64,000 nucleotides of DNA from Cucumis sativus (GCF_000004075.3 NC_026657.2:18233501-18297500); one strand, 5' to 3'; numbered from the stretch's first letter, positions 45,126-57,980 are shown. Made by a program: numbers and translations. The notes: generated by a model from the letters alone, not told the origin.

Positions 45126-45824
45126 GAGATATTTAATATGGAAATTACGTACCTTATTTAATATCTGTTTGATAACCTTTTGTTCTTATTTTCTCACAAC
45201 TTTTGTGTGAACTTTTCACCTTCCTTGAAAATACATCTGAATCCTAAGCCATATTAAAAAAAAAAAAAGAAACACAAATGAAGTTTGTAAAAAACTACCT
45301 ATTTTAGCTTTCTCACTTTTGACATGCTTTTTGTCCTTTTGAAAACGTTTTCTTTATTAAAAGAAGTTGGTGAATTACACATAGTGAAAGTAGTGTTTAT
45401 AAGCTTAATCTAACTTTTCTTGACAAGGGAAAAATGTCCTAATATACGAATTCCTTACATTATTGTAACTGTCGTCAATATAAAAAGATGATATTTATTT
45501 TTAAAAAAACTATCACGATTGACATATTCTTGAAATATAAAAAATGTCATAATGAACGAATTCGGGACATTTTTGTAACTGTCGTTAATATGCAAATGAT
45601 AATAGTTATTTGTTGTCTAAAATAAAATATGATAGTTATTTGTTGTCATAAAATAGTAATTATTAACATTTATTTTCTGTTATGAAAAAAATTATTGTGA
45701 CAGTATTTTCAAACTGTCATGGAAGGACTTTCCACAACAGGGGATACTACGACTGTAAATAACTATCACAGATTTTGTTCACGACAGAAAATAACTGTCG
45801 TAGTAGACCATTTTTGTTGTAGTG
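45126..45824 (-). mobile_element. CACTA terminus with subterminal array, copy B
   Basis: Same terminus as at 21281, here ending at 45824 (TGTTGTAGTG). The ~119-bp GACAAGG...AATGTC unit is present once fewer than in copy A. With CACTACAACAAAA at 27039 it shares 13 terminal bases, so the two may be ends of one element split by the Pack-CACTA and Tekay. The flanking triplets (AAC, CTT) do not match. Confidence 0.65.
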
Positions 45825-47925
45825 CTTTTTCATGAAGAATTCAGGAACTAAAAACGACGAGAAGTAGGTTAAATTTCAGGATCAAAATTGAAAGTAAGCA
45901 AAAAGATGTGAGTTTGCTTTATCGTGTTTCGATCGAATTGTGTGTTAACCTATCAGGAATCTCATTTCAATTTCTTCAACTTAGTTGTAGAAGGTTCCAA
46001 AATGAAGAGTTTGATATAAAATACATAATTTTCTATTTAAGTATTGAAGAACTTATGACTAGTTGAATTTAACCTTCTAAAGTTGAAACTTACTGGAAAA
46101 GTATGGAATTAAAGACCACTAAGATTGATTTATGTTGGTTGTTTATGGTGTTAAGACTTTTAAGTTGAAGCTAAGCGTTCAAAAAGTATAATTTTAGCCT
46201 AAATTAAAATATGTAGGGTTTGATATAAATTAAAGATGAAAATGAGAATTTAAGCCTTTATAAAATAAATAGCTTAAATTATAGTAACGAAATTGGGGTA
46301 AGCGTATAATCCTCGCAGAACGAGTTCTGTTTTTTACTATGAATGGTTACTTTCAAACATTTGATACGAAAATTGTTTACTTTGGTTTTATCGATGAGGA
46401 CGTTTGGTTTGTTTATTAAGAAAACTCTGTTTTAGCTTTAAATTGCTGGAAAAAGTATGAAACATAATTATAGATGTTGGTTTATGGTAATGGAATGTAA
46501 AGGTTGGTTTCCAAACCACAAAACCAATGTACTAAGGTGATTTTACTCGTAGGCTACGTAAATGTATTTTCGTAGTGTCACCTATGGTTGTCAGGAGGTT
46601 CTGGGGCTGAAAGAGGTCGTGACCGAAGATCCGAGAACCTGAGCCTAGGTGAGGATATGGAGGGAGGAGAATTGAGATATGGCTTCGGGCCTATTATAAC
46701 CCATGGTGGGTGTCTTTTTTACACAAAGGAGCGGGTTCATGTTGTTACTGTGGTAAGCTAATAATGCGTGGACTCCGTTTGGGCACGTGTTTCCTTGTGG
46801 TTATGGATCACATGTGAGCTATTCTGGGTCGTGTGTTTAGTATGCTATCGTGGTCGAATTAGATGGATGTTACTATTGTGGCGGGTACTAAATATGTGTG
46901 ACCCAGTTGTGGCTGCATGATTCCTTGATCATGTGCGTGCTACTCTTGGCCGTATGTTTAGACGTCTTTCCATGATCGGATTGGCTACAGGTTGGTTGGT
47001 TGGTTGATTGGGGAAAATGTGATTATAATGTTTTATTTAATACATTATTTATCGATGCGTATTTACACATCTTATGAAGCATATTTTTACGTGTATTTGT
47101 ATCAAATTACTTGCTACTCACTAAGCATTCGCTTATTTTTCAATATTTTCTCTCCCTTCCCAAGTAACAACCCAGGACCAAGCTTTGTTTCAGCTTAGTC
47201 GTTCTTGTAGATCTTCAATTTCTTTTTTTTTTTTTTTTTGTGTGTATAGTTTAAACTTTTGTAATTCATCACTGTGGTTTAGTCTCATCTAGAGAGACAA
47301 TGTGGACTTGTGTTTTGGAAGATCCCTAATTAGTTTGAATACTTATGTATGTAATAAGTAGTTTGCACCTTATATTGTACTTGAAGTTTTGATTCGATGT
47401 GAATGTGTGTGGTGAGACACTAGTTGTATGTAGTATCTGAATTCCGTTTCAAATTTTATAGAAGTAGAAATTACTACATTTTCAGGTGTTGTTCCCTCAT
47501 ATTTTATGGGAGGTGTTGTCAACATTATTATACTTTACTCTTGAAAAGGGTGTGTTATTAATCTTACGTTTTCAAAGCATGTTTTAACGAGTAGGCTGAC
47601 ACCAGCATCTTTTTAAAGAGGGAAGTTTTAGAACGGGGAGTGAAAGCTTGTTTCTAAATACACTATATATATGCATGGACATATAATATTTATAATAGTA
47701 AGTATTATTATTATTATTATTAGCTTATTATGCTCAATACTTCAAGGGAAGTGACAAGAAATGAATCAGACATCTAAAGTTGTGATCGAATTGGATGCAA
47801 TAAAAGTTGCTTTATAGAGGAGGTAGGGGATTATCGTTATGATATCACTAAACATTACTTTGTGGATGGAACATAATAGAGGGGGAGGCGGTGGGATGAC
47901 CATTGGGGGATTATCAACGATGTTC
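45825..47925 (+). other. Old LTR-like DNA, copy B, no gene seen
   Basis: Equivalent of 21282-23390. Same ACTCACTAAGCATTC landmark at 47114 and ATT microsatellite at 47705-47725. Confidence 0.4.
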
Positions 47926-47929
47926 TATT

Positions 47930-48916
47930 TTAAAGGTGAATGTCATGTGGTGGAGGAGGAGGGGAATAACCATTTGAGGGCCGCCAACATCAGAATCAAA
48001 ATGATGGTGTGGTGGAGGGAGTGGAATGATCATTTGCAGGCCACCTATGTCAGAATCAAGATGATGGTGTGGAGGAGGGGGTGGAATGACCATTTGAGGC
48101 CCGCCAACATCAGATTGTGGATGTTTGTGCGGGAGGAGGTGGTGGAATGACCATTTGAGGGCCACCAACATCAGAATCAAGATGATGGTGTGGAGGAGGG
48201 TGGTGAGAATGAGAACCATTTGAGGACCGCCAACATCAGATTGTGGTTGTTTGTGCGGAGGAGGTGGTGGGATGACCATTTGAGGGCCACCAACGTCCGA
48301 ATTAAGATGATGGGTGTGGAGGAGGGGGTGTGAATGACCAATTGAGGGCCACCAACATCGGATTGTGGAAGCTTTTGTGCGGTGGAGGAGGAGGGATAAC
48401 CATTTGAGGGCCGCCAACATCGGAATCAAGATGATGGTGTGGTGGAGGTGGTGGAATGACCATCTGTGGTCCACCAACGTCTGAATCAAAATGATGGTGT
48501 GGTGGAGGGAGTGGAATGATCATTTGCAGGCCACCTATGTCAGAATCAAGATGATGGTGTGGAGGAGGGGGTGGGATGACCAGTTGAGGCCCGCCAACAT
48601 CAGATTGTGGATGTTTGTGCGGTGGAGGTGGTGGGATGACCATTTGAGGGCCACCAACATCGGAATCAAGATGATGGTGTGGCGGAGGGGGTGGAATGAC
48701 CATTTGAGGTCCGCCAACATCAGATTGTGGGTCAACATGAAGCAACACTGTAAATACACAAACAAAGAATTAGAATACATGCATACGTGATATATGTATA
48801 TGTATATATATACAAACGGAAAATAATATTCTTGTATACGTACCACGACAATGTGACATTGTGGCTATGGATAAAAGCGATAGAAAAAGAAGATAAATTC
48901 TTTGTGTTTTCTCCAT
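47930..48916 (-). pseudogene. Secreted Pro/His-rich repeat protein, thirteen repeats, copy B
   Basis: Exon 1 (48916-48844), intron and exon 2 start (48747) agree with copy A, including signal peptide and splice sites. Exon 2 has thirteen 60-bp units. The SDIGGLQMIIPLPPPHHHFD variant occurs twice, once near the start and once near the end, so a block of units was duplicated inside the array. The frame holds for the first five repeats, then shifts at GAAGCTTTTGTGC (48370, two extra bases compared with copy A) and again at about 48325, 48200, 48130 and 47955. As written, the product would contain five to six intact repeats and a changed tail. The promoter is intact. Confidence 0.65.
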
Positions 48917-48980
48917 ATTGGTCACTAGAAAATGGAGAATAGAAGATTAATCTTGTGGAAATGGATGGAGGAACGAAGGG

Positions 48981-48989
48981 TTTATATAA
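48981..48989 (-). promoter_or_regulatory. TATA box of the repeat-protein gene, copy B
   Basis: TTATATAAA, same position relative to the ATG as in copy A. Confidence 0.7.
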
Positions 48990-48999
48990 GATGGCTTTG

Positions 49000-49618
49000 T
49001 GGGCCAAAACAAGAATTATAGTTTAATCATAATCGGTACGCAACTCAATAAAATTGAAATTGATAAAGTTATACCCAAGCAGTTTTAGTGGTCCATTTTA
49101 ATGCCTAAAACTCAACAATCTTAACTTTCATCTAAAAACATCCAATATCGTGCTTAAGAGAATTTAATTACTACTTAGAGAAATTAAATGAGAATAACAA
49201 AAAGAAGTTATCCGTGAAAAAAATAATTTCATATGCTCGTATTACCATAAATCTTCCAACAATAACCTTCTGTAAAAAAAAACACAAAATCTTAGTTAAT
49301 GATGGTAGTTTTAACAGTTTATGTCAATGGATATCAGTGCATTTTGAGAACTAAAAAATCCATCGTCCAATTCCTCCGCCTCTCCAATTTGTCCTAAAAA
49401 CAATTTTAAAAGTAAAAAGTAAATTTTTGGGAACTTTTAATCAAAAAAAAAAAAAAAAAGAAACAAAGGAAAAAGGAAAAAAGAAAAGATTGTATGAATT
49501 AATTATTGATGGTTGTCTTAAAACCATCGAAACAAGCAATACTCTACAAAGAAGTAAATTTTATCGCTCGTAGGTCTATGGCTTGAATCTCTCATCTTCT
49601 ATTGATATTGAAAAAATG
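49000..49618. other. Intergenic, no gene seen
   Basis: Equivalent of 24394-25012. Poly-A at 49443-49459. Confidence 0.5.
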
Positions 49619-50240
49619 CAATATCATCAACAATTTATGAGCATAATCGTCGTAGGATAGAATAAGACATGTATCACGAGAACCTTTTAAGCTGTCGAAC
49701 TCGCCTCTCTTCGTATCAAACAAATGAATCCAAACTGCGAAAGATTGTACTATGTTGTAATGACATAATGTTGTTTTCGTCTTGGACTTCACAAAACATG
49801 AATCCTTTAGGATTCAGACTTCCAATTGCAGCAACTCACAATCATAGAGAAATTTGTCCGGACTTGTAAACACCTACAATTCCTTAAGTCTTAACAAGAG
49901 AAAATCATAGCTTTTACTTGGTTTGCAAATACAATAAGTTGTACTGAATCATTGTTAATTAACAAATAGATAGAACAATAGACTAATGAATAAATTGATG
50001 TTTACTATAAGTTGATGATATTTAAAAAAAAAGATGAAAGAATGGATTGACAAATAAAGAAGTGTTTGATAAATATGATAAGAAATGAAAAGATAACAAC
50101 GATTCTTGGAATAGGAGTACAAAGAGAGGAGGTAAGGGACAATTTATACATATGAAATAACATTCTAAGAACTAAATGTAAGTTTCCTAGAAATACCCTT
50201 GACTTCTTTCAACACTACGAAATTTTCTATGAAAAGGCCT
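49619..50240. other. Unassigned DNA between duplication end and Tat element
   Basis: A 3' LTR of the Tat element is expected here (start TGTAGATACC on the minus strand) but I do not find one. Small open frames on both strands lack motifs. Confidence 0.4.
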
Positions 50241-51393
50241 CACGCATAATATCTTCGAACATAATCTGAATTCACATGATTTTTTTAGCTTAACACCATC
50301 CATATTGGTTAAAAGCAAAGCTCCTCCTGGAAAACTCTTTTCACCACAAACGAACCTTCATAATTAGGAGTCCATTTTTCTCGATGATCCTTTTGAAATG
50401 AAAATATCCTTTTTAATGCCAAATCTCCTTCTCAAAAACTTCGAGGGTGCAATTTTTTATTGTATGCTCGCATTAGTCTTCTTTGGTAAAGTTGTCTGTG
50501 ACTTAATGCTGCCAAACATTTTTTTTTCAATGAAATTCAACTGCTCATAACGACATTCAACTTCATCTAACTTAGCTTCCATGATAACTCTCAATGAAGG
50601 TATCTTAAGTTCTAAAGGTAGGACAACTTTTATACCATAAACCAAATAAAATGGTGTTGCCCCTGTTGAAGTATGAACTGATGTATGATATCCATGCAGT
50701 GTAAATGGTAAAATTTCATGTCAATCTTTGTATGTTGTTGTCATCTTCTCAATGACTCTTTTAATATTTTTGTTGGCTGCCTCAACTGCCACATTATCTT
50801 GGGGTGATATGGAGTCGAATTTCTGTGATTGATCTTGAATTTCTCACAAAGTTCGTCCATCATTTTGTTATTAAGGTTCTTGGTATTATCTGTAATAATA
50901 CCCTCTGGTAGACCATAACGACAGATCAACTCTTTTTGATAAACTTGAGCACCACTCCTTTTGTAACATTGCAGTAAGATGTTGCCTCTAATCATTTAGT
51001 GAAGTAATCAATCGCCACAAGAATAAAATGTTGATCATTTGAGGCTTTAGGATCAATAGGTCCAATAACATCCATTCCCCATAAAGAAAACGACCATGGT
51101 GCTGACAAGACATGCAATGGAGATGCTGCTGCATGAATCTTATCCATATAAATTTGACACTTTTTACATTCTCTTGCATATTTTATACAGTCTGATTCCA
51201 TCGTTGTCCAATAATAACCAGATCTAAGTATTTGTCTAGGCATAATATGTCCGTTCGCATGTGTTCCACATATTCCTTCAGGAATTTCTGTCATAATTTG
51301 TTTTGCTTCTTCCACATCAACACATCGAAGGAGTACCATATCATGGTTTCTTTTATAAAGAACTTTACCACTTAAGAAAAAGTTCATGGTCAA
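50240..51393 (-). pseudogene. Tat-type integrase
   Basis: The HHCC region (THANGHIMPRQILRSGYYWT, CKKCQIYMD) and core (MDVIGPIDPKASN, then after a stop EGIITDNTKNLN and HRNSTPYHP) are present. So is the C-terminal part (VYGIKVVLPLE near 50640, and GGALLLTNMDG near 50320). Several stops and shifts separate these parts. The sequence after HRNSTPYHP lacks the usual region with the catalytic Glu in good frame (QPTKILK). Confidence 0.85.
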
Positions 51394-51499
51394 CCTTCTT
51401 ATTGTGCGCTTGTCATTCTCTGAAGCTCCATATTTCTCTACAATTTATGTATTGCTTGATATCAAAATACCATGGCTTATTATAATACAGGTGGGCTCT

Positions 51500-52762
51500 G
51501 CAAATACTGCTTAATTTTGTTGAAAGCTTCTTCACAATCCTCATTCTATTTTCTTGGATTGTTTTTACGTAAAAGCTTGAAGATTGGTTCGCAGGTTGAA
51601 GTTAAATGCGAGATAAATCTGGATATGTAATTTAGTCTTTCAAGAAAATCTCGAACTTCTTTTTCTGTTTCAGGGGATGGCATGTCCATGATAGACTTCA
51701 CTTTATCTGGGTCTACTTTGATCCCTTCTTCACCGACAATGAATCCGAACAGTTTTCCCGAGGTTGCCCCAAATGTACATTTGGATGGATTTAATTTCAA
51801 TTGATACTTTCTCAACCAATTAAATAATTTTTGGAGTATAGTTGTATGATCTTCATTTGCTTTGGATTTTGCAATCATATCATCAACATACACCTCTATT
51901 TCCTTATGCATCATATCATGAAAAAGTGTAACCATTGCTCACTGATATTTGCCCCAGCATTTTTTTGAACCAAAAGGCATTACTTTGTAGCAGAATGTTC
52001 TCCAACGGGTAATGAATGTTGTTTTTTTTTTTTATCTTCTTCAGTCATTTTAATTTGATTATATTCTGAAAAACCATCCATGAAGGAGAAAGTTGAGTAT
52101 CCTGCAGTGTTATCCACCAACATGTCGATATGAGGTAAATGGAAGTTGTCTTTGGACAAGCTCGATTTAAATCTCTATCCATACACATTCTCACTTTTCT
52201 GTCTTTTTGTTTGCTTTTTGGATACTGGAACAATGTTTTCCACTCGTTCAGGATATTTGGAGACTGTGAGGAACACTGTTTCGAATTGTTTAAGTACTTC
52301 CCTTTTATTTTAAACAATATATCAAGCTTCATTTTACGTAGCTTTTGTCTTACTAGGTTGCATTCTGGCTTCAAAGGAACACGATGTACTACAATATCCG
52401 TATTTAACCCCGCATATCCTGATAACTCCAAGCAAAATATCTGAGTACTCACGTAACAAATTGATTATTTTTTTTCGAGTTTCACTGGTCATTGATGTGC
52501 CAATTTTTACCTCTTTTAATTCCTCCTGAGAACCCAAATTGATTACTTCAACTAGCTCTTGGTGAGGACCTAAGACCTTATCTTCTTCTTCTACTAATCT
52601 TAACAGTTCTGAGGATATTCTCCCAGCATTTTCATCGTCACTCTCTTTGTCAGATTCCATAGTGTATATTAAGGTATCAAGGGTAGAACTGGAATTACTA
52701 ACATCTTCGTTCTTATGAATGTTGTCTATGAAAAAGTTTGGACTTTTGTGTTTAATTTGCAA
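51500..52762 (-). pseudogene. Tat-type reverse transcriptase with upstream acidic linker
   Basis: The linker (52762-52450) reads ISSELLRLVEEEDKVLGPHQ and so on. RT fingers follow with DTDIVVHR-like and KVRMCMDRDLNRACPK, then the palm with EVYVDDMIAKS (about 51870) and the thumb with KLNPSKCTFGA and FLERLNYISRFI. Stops interrupt at about 52040 and 51940. The RNase H domain that should follow is missing. The frame passes within 150 bp into the integrase zinc-binding part. Confidence 0.85.
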
Positions 52763-52935
52763 GATGCAAGAAAGAAAGCAGAGAGAAGAAGTTGGAAAGA
52801 ACGAAAGGAAAATGCGAAGATTTCATTAAATAACAAATAAAACAGTACATTCATATTGTAAAGCAAATAAAACATTGTGGCCTTGTGTAGAGCCACTATA
52901 AAATAAAAGGAATTTGACAAATAAAAGCTTAATCA

Positions 52936-54609
52936 TTACTCTTGAAATTCTTTTGAAAATGTAGGTATATCTACAACATCCCAAGTATTAAGCTCGAAAT
53001 CAGGTGGACATGCATAAACTGTTTCTCCTTCATTTTTGCACTTTTGAAACAAAGCAATCTACAATGTTCACTTTTGGATTTTCATGATTAGGCAGTGGAT
53101 TGTTGTTGACATCCGGCTTCTCACCAACTTTTTTGAAGCTTAACCATCCATCATTAATCAAAGATTGCACATTCCTTTTTAAAGCCAAACAATTTTCAAT
53201 TGAGTGTCCTGCTCCTTCGGCATAATAATCACATCGAGCATTTGAATCATATCATTTTGGATAAGGAGATTGTATAGGATTCATTGGGATAGGAGCTAAC
53301 TGTCGATTTTGAATTAGATGAGGTAAAAGTTCTGTATATGTCATGGAAATTGGATCAAATTGTCATGTATCTGAGTTGGTCTCGCTACTTTGACCTTGTA
53401 CAAATGGTTGAGAAGAGTTTGAATTAATAGGCTTTTGGGCTCTAGAGAAAGAGTGAGTTGGTACATAGTTGTTATGTGGGACATGAGAAACATTGCTTAT
53501 ATATGAAGGAAAACTTTGGTCATGTTTTCTTTGGCCAAAAGTTGATTTGTGGTTCCCTAAATTAGGAAAACCAAATGCATGAACCTTATCTTCTTTCTTC
53601 TTAGATGTTGTTCCTTTCTTTAATCCCTCATACTCAGCTGAAGCCTCTGCTAATCTCCCGTGCTTTATCGCATATTCAATTCTTTCACCAATAACAATAA
53701 TGTCACAAAAATTGGTTGTAGCATTACCAATCATTCGATCATAGAATGGAGCCCGCAAAGTATTCATATACATAGACGTCATTTCTTTGTCTGTTAATGG
53801 TGGTTGAACCTCCGCGACCATATCTCTCCATCGTTGAGCATATTCTTTAAAGTTTTTGAATTCTTCTTCTTCATACGTTGCAAGTCTAAACGATCTGGAG
53901 CCATATCAATATTATGTTTATATTGCTTTAGAAATGCATCAGCTAAATCCTTCCAAACATGAATGTGTGTATTATCTAATTGAATATACCATCGAGTAGC
54001 TGGACCAGTCAAACTGTCCTGAAAGCAATGGATCAACAATTTATCATTACCAATATGCATTGTCATCTTTCTACAATACCTTATAAGATGACTCCTTGGA
54101 CACGATGATCCATCATATTTGTCAAATTCGAGAACTTTAAACTTTGCTGGAATGATCAAGTCTGGCACTAAGCACAACTGTGTTGCTTCTATATTTCCAT
54201 AAACATCAGTCCCTTCAATTGCTCGCAATCTTTCTTCCAAAACATCTAGTTTTTGCTTAGCCGAAGTGTTCTCATTTTGCCTTATGTCTTGAATTTTAGC
54301 CTGAGCTTCCAATTGTTCTATATCTGGGACAGGAGGTGGAACATCAAAAAGTGGATTCATAGCAACATAGTGTCGAGCAGTTTGAGACTGTGTAACGTTC
54401 ATGTGGCGTGACATAAATCTTGGGGGATAAATGGGATCATTGGTGTCTTGAATTGGATTGCTTGATTGTGCTGTTTCTATGACGACTTTTCCTTTTCCTA
54501 TTGAAAGCAATTCCAGTATTTTTGAAACTTGTTCCCCAAGACTATTAATATCTTGTCTCATTTTATCCATGTCTTTATCTTGTTCTTCTTCGATTCGACT
54601 TTTATGCAT
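52936..54609 (-). pseudogene. Tat-type gag
   Basis: Starts MHKSRIEEEQDKDMDKMRQD with a coiled-coil N-terminus. The gag core (SLTGPATRWYIQLD) follows, a frameshift near 53810, then a CCHC-like knuckle region (CDYYAEGAGHSIENCLALK near 53210) after a TGA at about 53255. It closes with a stop at 52936. The protease that normally follows is not found in the 170 bp before the next linker. Confidence 0.8.
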
Positions 54610-54719
54610 CGTATTGTAAGGATGATGAATTGGAGTAGGGTGAGCTATGTTTTACTTTGATTATTTTGAAAACTTTGAAGACTAAAGAGCAAGGGAAGAA
54701 AGAGAAAGAAAAAATTAAA

Positions 54720-54815
54720 AAATTTAAAATTTAAAATTTAAAATTTAAAAATTAAAAATCAAAAATCAAAAATCAAAAATCAAAAATCAAAAATCAAAAA
54801 TAAAAAAAAAAAAGA
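54720..54815. repeat. AAATTTAAA / AAAAATC microsatellite
   Basis: Tandem AAATTTA units, then six AAAAATC units and a poly-A run, in the Tat leader. Confidence 0.85.
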
Positions 54816-55537
54816 AAAAACATGAAAAGAAAAGAAATAAGAATTTTATGTACTTTAGCTTAATTGTTTTTTAATATTTAGTTAATTTTAGAATATATAA
54901 AGGTTTTCATGTACCTCTACAATGTAAACATTACTTTCTTTAAAGTATTGCATGAAGCCAAATGACCCAATTTCTAGGGAACTAAGATAAATAAAATTTA
55001 AATATCAAACTCAAAATAATAATAATATAGAAAATACTGTTATTGAAATTCTTTTTTTTAAATGAAATATGTATTATTTAAAATTTTAGGAAAATGTGAA
55101 ACTTTGTTAAAATAAATAAATAAAAATAATTTGAATATTTGACTTTTGGATAAAATATGTCAAAAAGAAACTGACATGGTGTTGGTATCATCTAAACTCT
55201 TAGAAATTAAAGGTCTTCAAACTTATTCTAATGTTATTTAAGAAATAACAAAAGAATTAATCTGAGCGAGGATTTTTCATGTGCCTACACGGGAGTCGAA
55301 ACCCCTCGAAGGTCAACACTACTCCATCCTCAATTCTAGTCCTATAAGGTTGTAGCCCGGGTAGAGGGCTTGTGAGTGTGTGTAAATGCATGTTGGAAAA
55401 AAAATGTACCAATAACATAGTACAAAATATTACATATGAATCAATAAAAAAAAAATAATTAAGTGAACCAACATATATATAATATAATAAGAATAAAAGA
55501 TAAAAATGTACTGGCTTGACTCTCTTACACATTGCAA
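54816..55537 (-). other. Tat 5' untranslated leader, no gene seen
   Basis: Between gag and the primer site. The minus-strand frame at 55532-55257 begins MCKRVKPVHF just after the primer site and includes LPGLQPYRTRIEDGVVLTFE. This is a common leader sequence of Tat elements, not a separate gene. Confidence 0.6.
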
Positions 55538-55557
55538 TGTCCCCAGTGGAGTCGCCA
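55538..55557 (-). promoter_or_regulatory. Tat primer-binding site
   Basis: On the minus strand TGGCGACTCCACTGGGGACA, three bases after the LTR end. This sequence is typical of Tat/Ogre elements, whose primer is usually reported as a tRNA-Arg. Confidence 0.8.
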
Positions 55558-57024
55558 CGCTGTCGCGACGTGATCGCTACGCGGAGCGGCCGACCTCCCC
55601 GTTTATTTAATTTTAATAAATAGTTTTGGAGTCGCCACCAACCATATTAGGGTGTGATTGGTCACCCAAAAAAAAAGGAAAAAAAAAAAATGGTCTGCGT
55701 ACATTCAGAGATTTAAGTTCGGGAGTCAGTTGTATGTAGGGAAGGTGTTAGCACCCTACAACACCCAAAAAATGGTTACCCAATTTTATCTTTTAAATTA
55801 AATTATAGAGGTTCACAAAACAAAGTTTTTATTTAGGTTTTGTTTAAATGTCCCATGTTTATCAATTCATATCGAAGAAAGTAAAACCTAAGCATGAATT
55901 GATGATTATGGTGGCATAGGAGCCATTAGAAAAATTAAGTTTATTTTTGTTTTAAAAGATTTTTATTCACCTTAAGAATATTAAGATACCAAAACTTGAT
56001 ATTTTAATCTCTATCATAGGTGTTTAATGAAAAATTTCATATATCTAGAATTAATAAATTCATAGAAAATACTACTCAGTCTCATTTAAAATATGAAATG
56101 TGTTAATTTAAAAAAAACAATCTATTAATTAAATTTCAAACGGAAAAATTTCATGTATTTATGGATTTTAAATTATAAAATCCATAAAAAACAATACTTT
56201 TTCTCCAATTTACATTATTATATTTAAATAAAAAAAGAATAATAACAATGGCAAAACAGTATGAAATTTGAAAAATACTTAGAAGTAATATGCTGAGATA
56301 AAATAAATACATTGATAATATATGCAAAATGTAAAAGATATTAATGTAGGATGCAAGATAATTAATTAATACAGCAAAATAATTGATTAATGCATAATTA
56401 AACGAGGGCCAAATGGATATCAAATAATAATTAACAGTTGAATGCCAAAGTAGGTTTGGCCCAATATGCAAATAAATAATATTGCAAATAAATAATCACA
56501 CCAAAATGAATATCAAATAATTATAGCCACATATGCATACTGATTAATTAATACATCATGCAAATAATTAGAATGAGGGAATGAAAATGTCGCATACAAG
56601 TTGCTAATTAATTAATAGGCCAAATGAAAAATGGTTGTTGCCAAAATTTAATTATATCATGCATAATTATTAACATGGATACTATATGGATAGCAGTAAT
56701 TATTAACGGAGTATGCCATATGGATACATGGATAAAGTAATTAACAAAGACTGTAAAATTGATGCCAATGAAAAATGAGTATTACCAAATACAGGATGTT
56801 AATTGATTAATTATGCATAATTATTAAAGCATGTTATATGGACATAAGTAATTAACTGTAAAATGGGTGCCAATAAAGAATTAGTATTACCAAATACAGA
56901 AGGCTAATTGATTAATTATGCATAATTATTAAGGCATGCCATATGGATATAAGTAATCAACGGTAAAATGGGTTGTCAATGAAGAATGAGTATCCAAATA
57001 CAAATATATGATGCTAATTAATTA

Positions 57025-57360
57025 AAAAGAAATTAACACAGAATGGATGCCTAGTAATAAAAGAAAATTAACACAGAATGGATACCCAACAATTAAAAAG
57101 AAATTAACACAGAATGGATACCCAACAATTAAAAAGAAATTAACACAGAATGGATACCCAGCAATTAAAAAGAAATTAACACAGAACAGAATGGATACCC
57201 AATATTTAAAAAGAAATTAACACAGAATGGATACCCAGCAATTAAAAAGAAATTAACACAGAACAGAATGGATACCCAATATTTAAAAAGAAATTAACAC
57301 AGAACAGAATGGATACCCAATATTTAAAAAGAAATTAACACAGATGCTCAATATTTAAAA
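57025..57360. repeat. ~34-bp minisatellite in Tat LTR
   Basis: AAAAAGAAATTAACACAGAATGGATACCCA-type units, nine to ten copies, some with an extra GAACA. Spacers vary only by repeat drift, so this is not a CRISPR array. Confidence 0.9.
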
Positions 57361-57924
57361 ATAAAAAATAAAAAATTTAATATAGAATGGAAGGTAGAAT
57401 GCTCAGTATTAAGAAAGATACAAATAATAAAATTAACATGTTAAATGATGGTAAAATGATGAACACGATAGTTCATAATTAAAAGCAGTATATCAAACAA
57501 GAAAAAAAAATCATTAAATAAGAATAAGAAGAGGAAAAAGAAAAAAAAACTTACCAGCAGGTCTGCCCTTCAATACCAAAGGTTATTCCTTTTGATCTTC
57601 TTTCACTCTTCACCTCTTTCTAAATCCTCCAAATAATAAAAAAAAAAAAAGATCCTCCCTTTTCTTTTTTCCTCTTTCCTTTTTATAGGACAAGCTCCAT
57701 TGTTTTTTTTAGATCACGAGATGGAGTGCAGACTACAGAGGAATAGGAAGAAAGTGGGAGAGTGGGAGAAAGTGATAGAGTGGGAGAAAGTGGGAGAGTG
57801 ATGACGAAGAAAAAGGGATGGTTGAGAAAAAATAGAAAGGAAAATCAAACCTTTTATTTTTATTTTTATTATTTATTTTTAAATGTATTTATTATTATTA
57901 TTATTGTTTTTAAAATATAAATTT

Positions 57925-57980
57925 AAGATTCAAATTCAAATTCAAATTCAAATTCAAATTCAAATTCAAATTCAAATTTA
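57925..57980. repeat. ATTCAA hexanucleotide microsatellite
   Basis: About nine uninterrupted TTCAAA units. Confidence 0.95.

Larger units (their letters stand above)
43963..49618 (+). repeat. Segmental duplication, right part, copy B
   Basis: Direct repeat of 19344-25012 (and, in part, of 12715-13753). Includes the 95 bp (43985-44079) that were lost next to CACTA element 2 in copy A. Homology ends at ATATTGAAAAAATG, 49618. Confidence 0.92.

Noticed and set aside
57025-57360. CRISPR-like regular repeat
   Set aside because: Contiguous minisatellite without unique spacers, inside a plant retrotransposon LTR.
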